Positions 1 to 8,455 of a stretch of 64,000 bases of DNA are shown piece after piece (the first letter of the stretch is position 1; each line of letters opens with the position of its first letter). Below the pieces are notes generated by a model. The model was not told where the DNA came from. It worked only from the letters and a program-made list of their open reading frames with translations, and searched no databases. Both the position numbers and the translations under genes were made by a program. Source of the stretch: Chelativorans salis. Lineage in GTDB: Bacteria > Pseudomonadota > Alphaproteobacteria > Rhizobiales > Rhizobiaceae. Location of the stretch: contig NZ_JAOCZP010000001.1 in NCBI RefSeq assembly GCF_025336525.1, forward strand, positions 744,001 to 808,000, in the 5' to 3' direction.

Positions 1-237
1 GCGGGAATCATGGGCCACGATGCGAGCAGCGTCGAGCGCGGCCAGGGCAGCCTGCAACTGCTCTTCACTGAGACCCATTTCCGCCGCGGCGCCGGGGATG
101 TTGCGCAGATCGGGAATCCGATCGGCGATCCTGTCGACTTTCTGGCGGCAATCGGAACGCGTCTCGCCTTCCTGTGCGGGTGCAAGAGCAGTCGAAAGCG
201 CCAGCACCCCCAAGCCCGCTACAACAGCATGTTTCAT
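1..237 (-). CDS. Small exported protein, C-terminus beyond the window edge
   Basis: A minus-strand reading frame starts at the ATG complementary to 235-237 and is still open at base 1, giving 79 codons. The start is well supported by an AAGGAGA ribosome binding site seven bases upstream. The first 22 or so residues form a signal peptide (MKHAVVAGLGVLALSTALAPAQ), followed by a mature part containing one Cys and an LSEEQLQAALAALDAAR helix. Secretion to the periplasm is therefore likely. I do not recognise the family, and the missing C-terminus prevents a firmer call. Confidence 0.6.
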   Translation of the reverse strand, partial: MKHAVVAGLGVLALSTALAPAQEGETRSDCRQKVDRIADRIPDLRNIPGAAAEMGLSEEQLQAALAALDAARIVAHDSR

Positions 238-603
238 GATCGGTCTCCTTTTGGCGACGGGCGCTCCCGTCGCGAACTAACCGAAGGATTTCGGACGGCG
301 AACCGGACCTCTCGTCGCTGGTCAGGCAGCGGCAATCTGCAAGCGCCGCTTTGCCGACCTGACCTGCTTCGTTGCAGGCCGTCCTGGGGCCCTCCGCCGT
401 CCATACGACTGCCAACCGCGCCGGGCGTGCGTTGTTCCCAACGCCGCCGCGTGATGGAACTGGCATTGAGCAGACGCTCGAGATGCCGCACCGCAGCCGG
501 ATCGAGGCGGTCGGCGGAATGCTGGCGACGTGCTCGATGATGAACTCATGCGTAAGACTGGAGAAGGACGCAGGCTTTGGCCAGCAGCCGTCAAAACCGT
601 GAG
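238..603. other. Gene-free stretch
   Basis: No frame here has a credible start, ribosome binding site and protein-like composition together. Open frames exist on both strands but look like GC-driven noise. The stretch lies between the start of the exported protein and an IS630-type transposase remnant, so it may be the scar of a former insertion. I see no tRNA, terminator or clear promoter in it. Confidence 0.4.
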
Positions 604-738
604 TCCATATCCGGCGGCGGTGAAGTAGTTTCGGCATTTGGTTGGCGAGAAGAGATTGCAGATATCTCCGATGGCGTTCCAGAGGGCATCGATGAACGCC
701 GACCGGCAACAGAGAAGATCGTTCTCTCCAACCGCGAA
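604..738 (-). pseudogene. IS630-type transposase C-terminal remnant
   Basis: Read on the minus strand, about 45 residues match the C-terminal end of IS630-family transposases: an F-A-x5-LL-x2-RS segment followed by [11 protein letters not shown], then NLFSP and [11 protein letters not shown]. The spacing from Phe to the ALW motif (20 residues) agrees with intact family members. The catalytic DDE domain, the start codon and the inverted repeats are all missing, and reading continues past the usual stop into unrelated sequence. It is therefore a dead fragment marking an old insertion next to the AraC-type regulator gene. Confidence 0.6.
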
Positions 739-790
739 GGAGGCCCGGAGCGTGTCATCGACATGGTCGAGGCGCGTGCACCGGGGACGG

Positions 791-1762
791 TCAGAGCTCG
801 GCATGCATCTCGCGGAACAGGCGCGGGGCGATCCCAAATCGGCGCTCGAACGCTTCGGAAAGGCGTGCTGCCGGAAACAGCCCGACTTGCGCGGCGACGG
901 ATTTCAGAGAAAGCCTGCGCAAAAGGAGCATGCGGGCGGCATCCAGCCGCACCGTCTCGACGAAGCGCGCTGGCGTTTCGCCGGTTGCCGCGACGAACTT
1001 GCGATGGAAGGTTCGCTCGGTCAGGCCGGCACGGGCCGCCAGCGCCGGCACGTCCAGCGGTGCGTCGAGATTGGCCTGTATCCATCCGATCAGATCGGCG
1101 AACGGACTGTCTGCCTTTGCTTGTGCCTTCAACAACGGGCTGAACTGGGATTGATAGCCAGGACGCCGTGAATAGAGCACGAGCCGCTTGGCCACCTCAC
1201 CAGCGATTGCTGCTTCAAGGTCATGGGCGACAATGGCCAAAGCCATATCGATGCCGGTGGTCACCCCGGCCGAGGTCCAGAGCCGCCCGTCCACGACATA
1301 AAGCGCATCGGGATCGACGGTGACGGAGGGAAAGGCCTGGGCGAACGGCGCACAGGCATCCCAATGGGTTGCGACGCGATGGCCGTTGAGCAGCCCCAGG
1401 CTCGCAAGGATGAAACCGCCGGAACAGACCGAGCCGAACCTTTGCGCCCCGCGCGTCAATTGCGGGAGACATTCTCGCAATCCGGGGTCGGCTATTGCCG
1501 GCAACAGGCGCTCCCGTTCGGCGCCCGCAATCAGGAGCGTACCGATCGCCTTGCGCGCTAGCTCATCCGGACTTCGCGTATCGACAACAATTCCGCTGCT
1601 ACTCGTCACCGCCCCGCCTCCAGCCGAAACCAGATCGAGGCCGTAGAAGGGCAGCTTGCCGTGCTGATCCAAGGCGCGATTTGCGCTGTTGAAGACTGAG
1701 GCGGGCCCCGATGTGTCGAGAAGCTCGAAGCCAGGATAGACGATAAACACAACGTGATGCAT
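791..1762 (-). CDS. GlxA-type AraC regulator with DJ-1/PfpI domain
   Basis: A 323-residue transcription factor with two domains. The N-terminal ~190 residues form a DJ-1/PfpI (amidase-like) fold, beginning [20 protein letters not shown] and containing the elbow [17 protein letters not shown]. The C-terminal ~100 residues are an AraC-type double helix-turn-helix ([42 protein letters not shown]). Such proteins bind DNA in the cytoplasm and usually control a neighbouring gene. It is divergent from another DJ-1/PfpI gene at 1858, with direct and inverted repeats in between. The ATG at 1762 was chosen because it begins the conserved domain; an in-frame ATG at 1789 is possible. Neither has a good ribosome binding site. 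The ligand is unknown. Confidence 0.85.
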   Translation of the reverse strand: MHHVVFIVYPGFELLDTSGPASVFNSANRALDQHGKLPFYGLDLVSAGGGAVTSSSGIVVDTRSPDELARKAIGTLLIAGAERERLLPAIADPGLRECLPQLTRGAQRFGSVCSGGFILASLGLLNGHRVATHWDACAPFAQAFPSVTVDPDALYVVDGRLWTSAGVTTGIDMALAIVAHDLEAAIAGEVAKRLVLYSRRPGYQSQFSPLLKAQAKADSPFADLIGWIQANLDAPLDVPALAARAGLTERTFHRKFVAATGETPARFVETVRLDAARMLLLRRLSLKSVAAQVGLFPAARLSEAFERRFGIAPRLFREMHAEL

Positions 1763-1797
1763 TGGCAGAAAATACAATGTTTCTGTCATTTCTGCCA
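1763..1797. promoter_or_regulatory. Repeat cluster, candidate AraC-type operator
   Basis: TGGCAGAAA at 1763-1771 is mirrored perfectly by TTTCTGCCA at 1789-1797. The latter is also preceded directly by a near-identical direct copy, TTTCTGTCA, at 1780-1788 (8 of 9 bases). AraC-family proteins commonly bind tandem direct repeats. The cluster sits in the short divergent region between the GlxA-type regulator and the DJ-1/PfpI gene and abuts the regulator's start, so autoregulation is plausible. Function is inferred from position and symmetry only. Confidence 0.5.
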
Positions 1798-1857
1798 GAG
1801 GCAAGTATTGATAGCTTTGGCGGCTGGCAGGGGCCCATAGTTGGAGAACCACTGATC

Positions 1858-3009
1858 ATGTCCGCACGGTATTTCATCTGGGGTGGGTTGGCGCTGATCG
1901 CGCTTTCGATGACAGGCTTCGGCGTCTGGATCTTCAGCTTGCCGCCGGCACAGGCGGCCGCCGAGGCGCCGCCGGTGGCGCAAAGCGAAATGGATGCCAT
2001 GCTGGCCTCCTTGGGGCCCCCAAAGCGAGAGCGGCCGCTGGTTGCAATCATCGGCATCAACGACGCGACCGAGACCACTGACTATCTGATGCCCTACGGC
2101 ATTCTGCGGCGCGCCGACGTTGCCGACGTCGTGATGGTGGCGACGGAGCCCGGACCGGTGACGCTCTATCCGGCGCTCAGGGTCGAACCGGACGCGACTA
2201 TCGCGGAGTTCGATACGCAGCATCCGGAAGGGGCCGACTATGTCATCGTACCGGCGATGAGCCGCGACGACGACCCCGCCGCGCTCGCATGGCTCAGGAG
2301 CCAGGCGGACAAGGGCGCGACGATCGTCGGCATCTGCGCCGGAGCCAAGGTCGTCGGTGCTGCCGGGCTGCTCGACGGAAAGCAGGCGACGACCCACTGG
2401 TACTATCTCAAGGAGATGCTCGCGAGGAGCCCGACGATCACATATGTGGCGGACCGGCGCATCGTGGTCGACGGGAGTCGTGCGACGACGACCGGGATAA
2501 CCGCTTCCATGCCGATGATGCTGACCTTGATCGAGGCTATCGCCGGCCGGGAGAAGGCGGAAGCTGTCGCTCGCGATCTCGGCCTCCCTCAATGGGATGC
2601 CCGTCACGACAGTGGAGCATTCAAGCTCACCCGCCCCTTCGCGACAACGGTACTCGCCAACCGGATGGCCTTCTGGAACCACGAGGACGTAGGAATCCGA
2701 CTCGAGCCGGGTATGGATGAGGTGTCGCTCGCACTGGTGGCCGATGCCTGGTCTCGGACCTACCGGTCCAGTGTCTTCACATTTGCGGCTTCGACGTCCG
2801 CGGTCGTGGCGGCGAACGGCGTTCGCGTCCTGCCGGACCGGGACACGGCGGACCTGCCGGATGATCGCCACGTATCGACCTTCCCCGACCTGCGGCCGGC
2901 TAACGCGCTGGAAGCCACGCTCCGCGCGATTGCCAAGCGCTACGGCGAGCGCACGACGCGTATCGTTGCGATGCAGCTCGAATATCCGCAGTCCGGTGAG
3001 GTCCGATGA
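1858..3009 (+). CDS. DJ-1/PfpI family protein, exported or membrane-anchored
   Basis: A 383-residue protein starting at ATG 1858, preceded by TTGGAGAA. Residues ~7-28 form a hydrophobic signal or anchor (YFIWGGLALIALSMTGFGVW) ending near an A-x-A motif (PPAQAAAEA). The DJ-1/PfpI domain follows, with the cysteine elbow GICAGAKVVGAAGLLDG and then TTHW, as in the N-terminal domain of its divergent regulator neighbour. The C-terminal ~150 residues are an extension I cannot place. Most DJ-1/PfpI proteins of known function are glyoxalases, chaperones or hydrolases; the activity here cannot be read from sequence. Divergent pairing with a GlxA-type regulator suggests regulation through the repeat cluster at 1763-1797. 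Confidence 0.8.
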   Translation: MSARYFIWGGLALIALSMTGFGVWIFSLPPAQAAAEAPPVAQSEMDAMLASLGPPKRERPLVAIIGINDATETTDYLMPYGILRRADVADVVMVATEPGPVTLYPALRVEPDATIAEFDTQHPEGADYVIVPAMSRDDDPAALAWLRSQADKGATIVGICAGAKVVGAAGLLDGKQATTHWYYLKEMLARSPTITYVADRRIVVDGSRATTTGITASMPMMLTLIEAIAGREKAEAVARDLGLPQWDARHDSGAFKLTRPFATTVLANRMAFWNHEDVGIRLEPGMDEVSLALVADAWSRTYRSSVFTFAASTSAVVAANGVRVLPDRDTADLPDDRHVSTFPDLRPANALEATLRAIAKRYGERTTRIVAMQLEYPQSGEVR

Positions 3010-3106
3010 CGAGTCCGCGGTCAAAAAGAAACGAGGTCTGTTGTCGGGAGACGCGCCACTTGTTCGTCCCAGAGATACGAAGCCGCACACACAAGGAAAA
3101 AGGTCC

Positions 3107-3216
3107 ATGAGAAGATCAGGATCATCGCAAACATCTCGCTCGACGATGTGACCCAAGCGCCCGGCGGGCCGGACGAAGACAGAAACGGCAACTTCAAGCA
3201 TGGAGATCAGGTATGA
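3107..3216 (+). pseudogene. 5' remnant of a dihydrofolate-reductase-like gene
   Basis: The frame from about 3112 reads [13 protein letters not shown] then [18 protein letters not shown], which is the N-terminal signature of the DHFR/RibD-C family proteins common in soil bacteria (typically a start, then [15 protein letters not shown] and GGFKHGGW). A plausible ATG at 3107 is out of frame with this body by one base, as if one A of a short A-run had been lost. The similarity stops after KHG, where sequence passes directly into the ribosome binding site of the VOC gene. I read this as a truncated and frameshifted relic. Confidence 0.6.
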
Positions 3217-3710
3217 CCAAACTCGTGACCTGCCTGTGGTTCGACCACGGCGAAGCACTCAAAGCGGCGGAGTTCTACGCCGCCACCTTTCCCGATAGCC
3301 ATGTGGATCGGGTGAATGCGGCCGCATCCGACTATCCCGGCGGCCAGGAAGGCAATGAACTGACCGTCGAGTTCACAGTGCTCGGCCAGCCGTTCCTGGG
3401 CCTGAACGGCGGCCCGAATTTCAAGGCGAACGAATCCGTCAGCTTCATGGTGCTGACCGAAGATCAGGAAGAGACCGACCGCTACTGGAACGCCATCGTC
3501 GGGAACGGCGGCGCGGAGAGCGCCTGCGGCTGGTGTCGCGACCGCTGGGGTTTCTCGTGGCAGATCACGCCGAAGCGGCTGATGGAGCTGACGACCAGTC
3601 CCGACCGCACCAAGGCAAAGCGCGCGATGGAGGCGATGATGACGATGAAGAAGATCGACATCGCGGCGCTCGAGGCTGCGGTGGCCACCACTCACGAAGA
3701 AAGGAAATGA
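3213..3710 (+). CDS. VOC family protein (PhnB/3-demethylubiquinone methyltransferase-like)
   Basis: A 165-residue cytoplasmic protein of the vicinal-oxygen-chelate superfamily, subgroup often labelled PhnB-like. Visible signatures are the N-terminal [21 protein letters not shown], the substrate-pocket strand [21 protein letters not shown] and the C-terminal [17 protein letters not shown]. The start at 3213 has GGAG seven bases upstream. Its stop overlaps the region where the following SRPBCC gene begins (only two bases separate them), so the two are probably translated together. Members usually act on small metabolites, but the substrate is unknown. The promoter region appears to have been rebuilt from a decayed DHFR-like gene. 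Confidence 0.85.
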   Translation: MTKLVTCLWFDHGEALKAAEFYAATFPDSHVDRVNAAASDYPGGQEGNELTVEFTVLGQPFLGLNGGPNFKANESVSFMVLTEDQEETDRYWNAIVGNGGAESACGWCRDRWGFSWQITPKRLMELTTSPDRTKAKRAMEAMMTMKKIDIAALEAAVATTHEERK

Positions 3711-3712
3711 TC

Positions 3713-4156
3713 ATGCCCAGCACCGTCAAGCTGCACCGCGTTCTTGCCGCCCGACCGGAGAAGGTCTTCCGGGCCTTCGTCGAATCCGACGCGGTTGCGA
3801 GCTGGCTCCCGCCCAACGGGTTCACGTGCACCGTGCACGAGCTCGACGCCAGCATCGGCGGCAAGCACCGGATGTCGTTCCGCAACTTTACGACCGGTGG
3901 CAGCCACTCCTTCGGCGGCATCTACGAGGAGCTCGTTCCGGGCGAGCGGCTCGTCTACACAGACAGTTTCGATGACCCCAACCTGCCGGGTGAGATGACC
4001 ACCACCGTGACGCTCAAGGCCGTTTCGGTCGGCACGGAAGTAAGCATCGAGCAGCAGGGCATTCCGGACGTGATCCCACCCGAAGCCTGCTATCTCGGCT
4101 GGCAGGAATCCCTGCGGAAACTCGCGAAACTCGTCGAGCCCGAAATCAGCCAGTAG
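3713..4156 (+). CDS. SRPBCC/AHSA1-type protein
   Basis: A 147-residue START-like (SRPBCC, activator of Hsp90 ATPase homologue 1-like) domain protein. It has the family pattern LHRVLAARPEKVFRAFVESD, SWLPPNGF and a C-terminal GWQESLRKLAKLVEP helix. A first ATG at 3707 overlaps the upstream stop, but ATG 3713 is preferred because AAGGAA lies seven bases before it. The gene forms a two-gene unit with the VOC protein. This pair, close to another SRPBCC gene and an HxlR regulator, resembles small stress- or solvent-response cassettes; ligand and role are unknown. Confidence 0.85.
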   Translation: MPSTVKLHRVLAARPEKVFRAFVESDAVASWLPPNGFTCTVHELDASIGGKHRMSFRNFTTGGSHSFGGIYEELVPGERLVYTDSFDDPNLPGEMTTTVTLKAVSVGTEVSIEQQGIPDVIPPEACYLGWQESLRKLAKLVEPEISQ

Positions 4157-4234
4157 CGTCGACAGTTTTCGCCGTGCTCGCCCCCACTCGTGTCGCGATC
4201 GCGACGCCCACGTCAGGATGCTGCGAGCCTGCCG

Positions 4235-4741
4235 TCATAACCCACGTGGAAGCTGGCGCCGCTCCTCGGCGAGAATCTCGGCGAGGCGCGTCAGACTTGT
4301 CTCCCAGCCTGCGCGCGTCGCCTCGCATATTTCTTCGACCACCAAGCCCGCATGGTCCACTGTCAGACGCACGCTGTCGCCCTCCGGCTCCACCCGGTAG
4401 GTGACGGTCGAGGGATCTCCCGCTTCGCCAACCATCTTCCACGTATGCGCCAGCCGAACGGGAGGCTCGACTTCGAGATATTCGCCCTTCAGCCGATAGG
4501 GCTGTCCCCCGCCGATGCCAGCCGATTCCCAGCGCCCGCCAACACGCAGATCACCATTCCATTCCCTGGTGTCGAACACGCCGGGATGCACCCACCATTG
4601 GCAGATTTCCGCCGAGGTCATCGCTCGAAAGACGCGATCGGGCATGGCGGGTAGCAGAGCCGAGGCCGAAACTTCGCCCCGCGTGAAATCGGCATGCGCC
4701 GTTACGGATGCTTCTATTGTGGGGCTGTCGGACGTCGTCAT
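4235..4741 (-). CDS. SRPBCC/AHSA1-type protein, divergent from HxlR regulator
   Basis: A 168-residue protein with an SRPBCC fold: LLPAMPDRVFRAMTSAEICQ, WWVHPGVF, GGRWESAGIGGGQPYRLKGEY and the terminal AGWETSLTRLAEIL helix. The ATG at 4741 was chosen over two upstream in-frame ATGs because GGAGGA sits six bases before it. It is transcribed away from the HxlR-type gene at 4816, the standard arrangement for a regulator and its target. It is a distant paralogue of the gene at 3713. The ligand is unknown. Confidence 0.85.
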   Translation of the reverse strand: MTTSDSPTIEASVTAHADFTRGEVSASALLPAMPDRVFRAMTSAEICQWWVHPGVFDTREWNGDLRVGGRWESAGIGGGQPYRLKGEYLEVEPPVRLAHTWKMVGEAGDPSTVTYRVEPEGDSVRLTVDHAGLVVEEICEATRAGWETSLTRLAEILAEERRQLPRGL

Positions 4742-4782
4742 CGTCTCCTCCATTTTCGATGGATGGAGGATAGTTGTCATAG

Positions 4783-4794
4783 TACGATTTCGTA
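4783..4794. promoter_or_regulatory. Perfect short palindrome, candidate HxlR operator
   Basis: TACGA-TT-TCGTA is a perfect inverted repeat of two five-base arms lying in the 74-bp divergent region between the SRPBCC gene and the HxlR-type regulator. HxlR proteins bind as winged-helix dimers to short palindromes in such regions, so this is the best operator candidate. No experiment or comparison supports it beyond symmetry and position. Confidence 0.45.
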
Positions 4795-4815
4795 AATACG
4801 GACAAAAAGGATAGT

Positions 4816-5235
4816 ATGGAGAAAATCGTGCAGGAAGGATCGGTAAGTTTCTCAGGCCCGACCGCCTCGCTGCTGACCGGGCTCGACATGAGCCATATCC
4901 GGCTTTGCCCGGCCATTGCGTTCAACCAGATCGTCGGCGGCCGCTACAAGCTTCACATTCTTTGCGTTCTCAACCGCGGACCTCATCGCTACGGCGAGAT
5001 CGGACGCTCGCTCCTCAAGGGCGGTCTGGGCAAGCCAATCACACCGCGCATCCTGAGCCGCGAGCTGAAGGAACTCGAACAGCGGGGCCTTGTCGATCGC
5101 AAGGCCTATCCGGTCGTGCCGCGCAAGGTGGAATACAGCCTCACGGATAGAGGACGGGCGCTCCTGCCGATCCTGGGAGAAATCATTCGCTGGGGAGCAA
5201 CCGGCGCCCACGAGCAAATACTGGGGATCACCTGA
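4816..5235 (+). CDS. HxlR family winged-helix regulator
   Basis: A 139-residue DNA-binding protein. After a short N-terminal tail comes the HxlR pattern CPAIAFNQIVGGRYKLHIL, a helix-turn-helix containing RYGEIGRSL, then ITPRILSRELKELEQRGLVDR and the wing RKVEYSLTDRGRALLPIL. The Cys before the domain (LCP) matches the position of the redox-sensitive Cys in HypR/YodB-like members, so sensing of electrophiles is possible but unproven. It is divergent from an SRPBCC gene and probably represses it through the palindrome at 4783-4794. The 245 bp following it up to 5480 show no convincing gene. Confidence 0.88.
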   Translation: MEKIVQEGSVSFSGPTASLLTGLDMSHIRLCPAIAFNQIVGGRYKLHILCVLNRGPHRYGEIGRSLLKGGLGKPITPRILSRELKELEQRGLVDRKAYPVVPRKVEYSLTDRGRALLPILGEIIRWGATGAHEQILGIT

Positions 5236-5480
5236 ATGCATGCCCAGGTCAGGGATGGCCATGACCATTGGCCGGGCGCTCACTTGAACTTCCTCGGGGA
5301 CGGAGTGAGGACCTTTCTGAGCGCCCTGGGCCACCTGCACCGGGTCCGAAACCACAGAGGTTGACGCGACTGTGATGAGGGCTGCGCGGATACGGAGGTC
5401 GGGCGCACTCCGCGACGCCGAGAGCTGCCTGCTCCTAATCATGGCGCTCGCCGTCGAAGCGCACGAGAGTTCGGCCCGCG

Positions 5481-6533
5481 CTAAGGTGCCGTGATCTTGA
5501 ACAGCGCGCGCGCATTGTCCTCGAAAAACTGCTTCATGGCCGTCTCGCCGATCGGCATGGCCTCGAGCTCGCCCACCTCGGAGGGCACGAACTGCCACGG
5601 ATAGTCCATGGCATACATCATTCGGTCGGCGCCGATCACCTCGCGCACGAACATGACCGGCGGTGCCCAGCCGACGCCGCTGGAGGTGTAGTGGAAATTT
5701 TCGCGCAGATAGTCGCTCGCCTTGCGCTTGAGCGGGCGGACGTTCGGATAGCGGCGCGAGACCGAGATGTGCCCGTGCATATAGTCGATGCGCGACAGCC
5801 AGTAAGGCAGTGCCTCGCCGCAATGGCCGAGGGCGATCTGCAGGCGGGGAAACCGGTCGAACAGCCCGGCAACCAGGAGGCGCAGCGCGTGCAGGCCGGT
5901 CTCGCAGGCGAAGCCGTAGACGGCGGCATCCAGCCCGCGCTCCAGGAAGGGCTCGATCATGTTGGCCGGTGGCGTCTGCGGGTGCAGGTAGATCGGCACG
6001 TCCAGCGCCTCGGCCGCTTCGAAGATTTCCCAGTAGCGCTCGTCGTCGAGATAGGTGCCCAGCGTGTGCGAGTTGAGGATGCCGCCGCGCAGGCCGAGCT
6101 TCTTCACACTCCGCTCCAGCTCCTTCGCCGCGTTTGCCGGGTCGAGCGGCGAGAAGGCGGCAAGGCCGACGAAACGGTCGGGATGGCGCGCGATCCCTTC
6201 GGCCAGTTCGTCGTTGAAGCGCTCGGCAAGTGAGGTAGCGGTTGCCGGATCGAAGATCTGTACACCGGGCGAGGTCAGCGACACGACCTGGATGTCGATG
6301 CCTGAATCGTCCATGTCGCGGATGCGTTCCTCACCCAGGTCCTGGATGCGCCGGTTGTGCGCCTGCGCCTTTTCCGAAGCGCCGGAGAAGAAGCCCCACA
6401 GGCTGTGGAAGCCCGGATCGGCAACCGCCTTTTCCTCGATCTCCTTGCGGTAGAGCCTGATAAGCTCCGCCGGCGCCCAGGCCTCCTCGGCAGCGATGCG
6501 CTTATAGGGCGGGTTGGGGTGCCTCTCGGTCAT
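5481..6533 (-). CDS. Amidohydrolase, ACMSD/gamma-resorcylate decarboxylase type
   Basis: A 350-residue TIM-barrel metal enzyme of the amidohydrolase-2 group, which includes aminocarboxymuconate-semialdehyde, 2,3-dihydroxybenzoate and gamma-resorcylate decarboxylases. The N-terminal strand carries AAEEAW (metal-ligand Glu region). IYLHPQTPP (~residue 183) and GHCGEALPYWLSRID (~237) supply histidines, and MYAMDYPWQ (~310) the catalytic Asp. It is the last gene of a three-gene operon with a TAXI-TRAP transporter, overlapping the permease gene by four bases (ATGA). A nonoxidative decarboxylase or hydrolase for the imported acid is the likely role; the precise substrate is unknown. Confidence 0.85.
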   Translation of the reverse strand: MTERHPNPPYKRIAAEEAWAPAELIRLYRKEIEEKAVADPGFHSLWGFFSGASEKAQAHNRRIQDLGEERIRDMDDSGIDIQVVSLTSPGVQIFDPATATSLAERFNDELAEGIARHPDRFVGLAAFSPLDPANAAKELERSVKKLGLRGGILNSHTLGTYLDDERYWEIFEAAEALDVPIYLHPQTPPANMIEPFLERGLDAAVYGFACETGLHALRLLVAGLFDRFPRLQIALGHCGEALPYWLSRIDYMHGHISVSRRYPNVRPLKRKASDYLRENFHYTSSGVGWAPPVMFVREVIGADRMMYAMDYPWQFVPSEVGELEAMPIGETAMKQFFEDNARALFKITAP

Positions 6534-8437
6534 ATCTGCTCCATTCGGTTGGGAGGGTCGTTCGGGGTTGCGGGCCGCTGTGGGGGCCGCGCACCGGCGA
6601 CGAAACGGCGGGTGACGAGGACGACCGCTACGCCTGCAAATGCCGTGGCGGCAGCGGCCGGCGAAGCGGCTCCGAAGGCGGCACTGCTGGCGCCGACGAA
6701 GAGCGCGACGGTCCCCATGGCGAGGCGGCGCCACCCGCCGCCATAAGCACCCCTCCAGGCCAGCACCTCGGCAAGCATCATGCCGGCCGCCCCGACACTG
6801 ACGCAGGAGATCGTGATTTCGAGCCACGTGCCGTCGAGCAGCAGCGCCGGGTTGAAGGCGAAGGCGAAGGGGATGAGATAGGCGACCACCGCCAGCCGCA
6901 TGCCCGTCACGCCAGTGCGCCACATGTCGCTCTCGGCCAGTGAGGCCGCGGCATAGGAGGCGATCGCCACCGGCGGGGTCAGCATCGAAAGCAGGCCGAA
7001 ATAGAAGATGAACAGATGCGCCGACATCTGCCCGATGCCGGCCTTCACCAGCGCCGGCGCCAGCAGCACCGAGACCACCACGTAAACGCCCGTGGTCGGC
7101 ATGCCGACGCCGAGGATGATGGCGATCAGCGCGGTGACGGCGAGAAGCGCCAGCACGCCACCGAGCTCGGCGATCCTGCCCAGTGCCAAGGTCAGCGCAA
7201 AGCCGAGCCCGGTGATGTTGATCGTGCCGATGATGATGCCGGCGATGGCGCAGACCAGGAGCACCGGGATCAGGATGACGCCGGCATTCTGCGCAATCAC
7301 GCCGAGCAGCGAAAGGCGCGGCGCGGCGCGCGGGGCGGTGACGAGATAGAGCCCATAGGAGACGAAGGCGGCATAGAGCGCCGCCTTGCCGGGCGCGTAG
7401 CCGAGGCCGAACAGGAACCAGATCAGCACGCCGAGCGGCATAAGCAGCGGCCACGCCTTGGCGAAACTCGCCCCCAGCGGCGGCAGCTCGGCGCGCGGCG
7501 TGCCTTCCAGGCCGTGCACGGCAGCGTAGCGGTCGACCTGCAGATAGAGCATCAGATAGTAGGCGACCGCCGGCAGCAGCGCCGCCAGCACCACGGTCGC
7601 ATAGGAAACCTGCAGGAACTCGGCGATGACGAAGGCGGTCGCGCCCATGACCGGAGGCGCGATCTGGCCGCCGTTCGAGGCGACGGCCTCGATCGCCGCG
7701 GCGTAGCGGGCGGGAAAGCCCGAGCGCTTCATCATGGGAATTGTGACGACGCCGGTGCTCATCACATTGGCGACCGTCGAGCCCGACAGCGTGCCGAACA
7801 GGCTCGATGCCAGGATGGCGACCTTGGCCGGCCCGCCCCGGCGATGGCCCATGGCGGCCATGGCCAGGTCCGTCAGCACGCGGCTGCCGCCGACCGCGTT
7901 CAGCACCGCGCCGAAGACGATGAAGCCGAGGATCTGAGTGGCGCCGACGCCGAGCACCAGGCCGGGAATGCCGTTGGTGTCCGAATAAAGGTAGAGAATG
8001 AAGCGTTCCGGCGCGAGTTCCGCGGCCTCGAAGATGCCCGGTGCGTATGCACCGAAAAGCCCGTAGGCGATGAAGGCCACCGCCAGTGCCCCCAGCACCA
8101 TGCCGCAGTGGCGCCGCGTAGCCTCTATCACGCCGGCGATCGCCACCACCGCCGGCACCCATTTCTCAGGGCCGCGGTTGACCGGATCGAGCAGCCAGAC
8201 CTCGTAATTCCACGCAAGCCAGCACCATGCGGCGAGGCAGGCGAGGCCAAAAAGCCAGTCGACAACATGCAGGCGTCCCTTCAGCGGCGCGACCACCAGC
8301 CCCGCCAGGACCGCCAGGCCAATCATCAGCGCGAGATACTGCTCGGTGATGACGAGCAGGCCCAGGCGGCGCGGGAGATCGAGCAGCCACAGGATGCCGA
8401 TGACGGTGATCGGCACCGTCAGATGGGACGCCTTCAT
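6530..8437 (-). CDS. TRAP transporter fused 4TM/12TM permease (TAXI type)
   Basis: A 635-residue, highly hydrophobic inner-membrane protein combining the small (DctQ-like, first ~170 residues) and large (DctM-like) TRAP permease subunits, as is typical of TAXI-type systems. Recognisable DctM segments include GGSRVLTDLAMAAMGHRRGG, LFGTLSGSTVANVMSTG and GATAFVIAEFLQVSYATV, plus a later repeat with GVGMPTTGVYVVVS. It uses a sodium or proton gradient to import a ligand handed over by the binding protein encoded upstream at 8456-9451. The length fits fused permeases (600-850 residues). It ends inside the start of the amidohydrolase gene. Confidence 0.92.
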   Translation of the reverse strand: MKASHLTVPITVIGILWLLDLPRRLGLLVITEQYLALMIGLAVLAGLVVAPLKGRLHVVDWLFGLACLAAWCWLAWNYEVWLLDPVNRGPEKWVPAVVAIAGVIEATRRHCGMVLGALAVAFIAYGLFGAYAPGIFEAAELAPERFILYLYSDTNGIPGLVLGVGATQILGFIVFGAVLNAVGGSRVLTDLAMAAMGHRRGGPAKVAILASSLFGTLSGSTVANVMSTGVVTIPMMKRSGFPARYAAAIEAVASNGGQIAPPVMGATAFVIAEFLQVSYATVVLAALLPAVAYYLMLYLQVDRYAAVHGLEGTPRAELPPLGASFAKAWPLLMPLGVLIWFLFGLGYAPGKAALYAAFVSYGLYLVTAPRAAPRLSLLGVIAQNAGVILIPVLLVCAIAGIIIGTINITGLGFALTLALGRIAELGGVLALLAVTALIAIILGVGMPTTGVYVVVSVLLAPALVKAGIGQMSAHLFIFYFGLLSMLTPPVAIASYAAASLAESDMWRTGVTGMRLAVVAYLIPFAFAFNPALLLDGTWLEITISCVSVGAAGMMLAEVLAWRGAYGGGWRRLAMGTVALFVGASSAAFGAASPAAAATAFAGVAVVLVTRRFVAGARPPQRPATPNDPPNRMEQI

Positions 8438-8455
8438 GGCACCTGTCCCTTGCCG

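Noticed and set aside
5236-5480. A possible small gene between the HxlR regulator and the amidohydrolase
   Set aside because: Open frames exist on the minus strand but lack a start with a ribosome binding site and any recognisable motif.
5481-8162. One 893-codon minus-strand frame joining the amidohydrolase with upstream sequence
   Set aside because: The first two thirds are an off-frame reading of the TRAP permease; the amidohydrolase starts at 6533 with the ATGA overlap.
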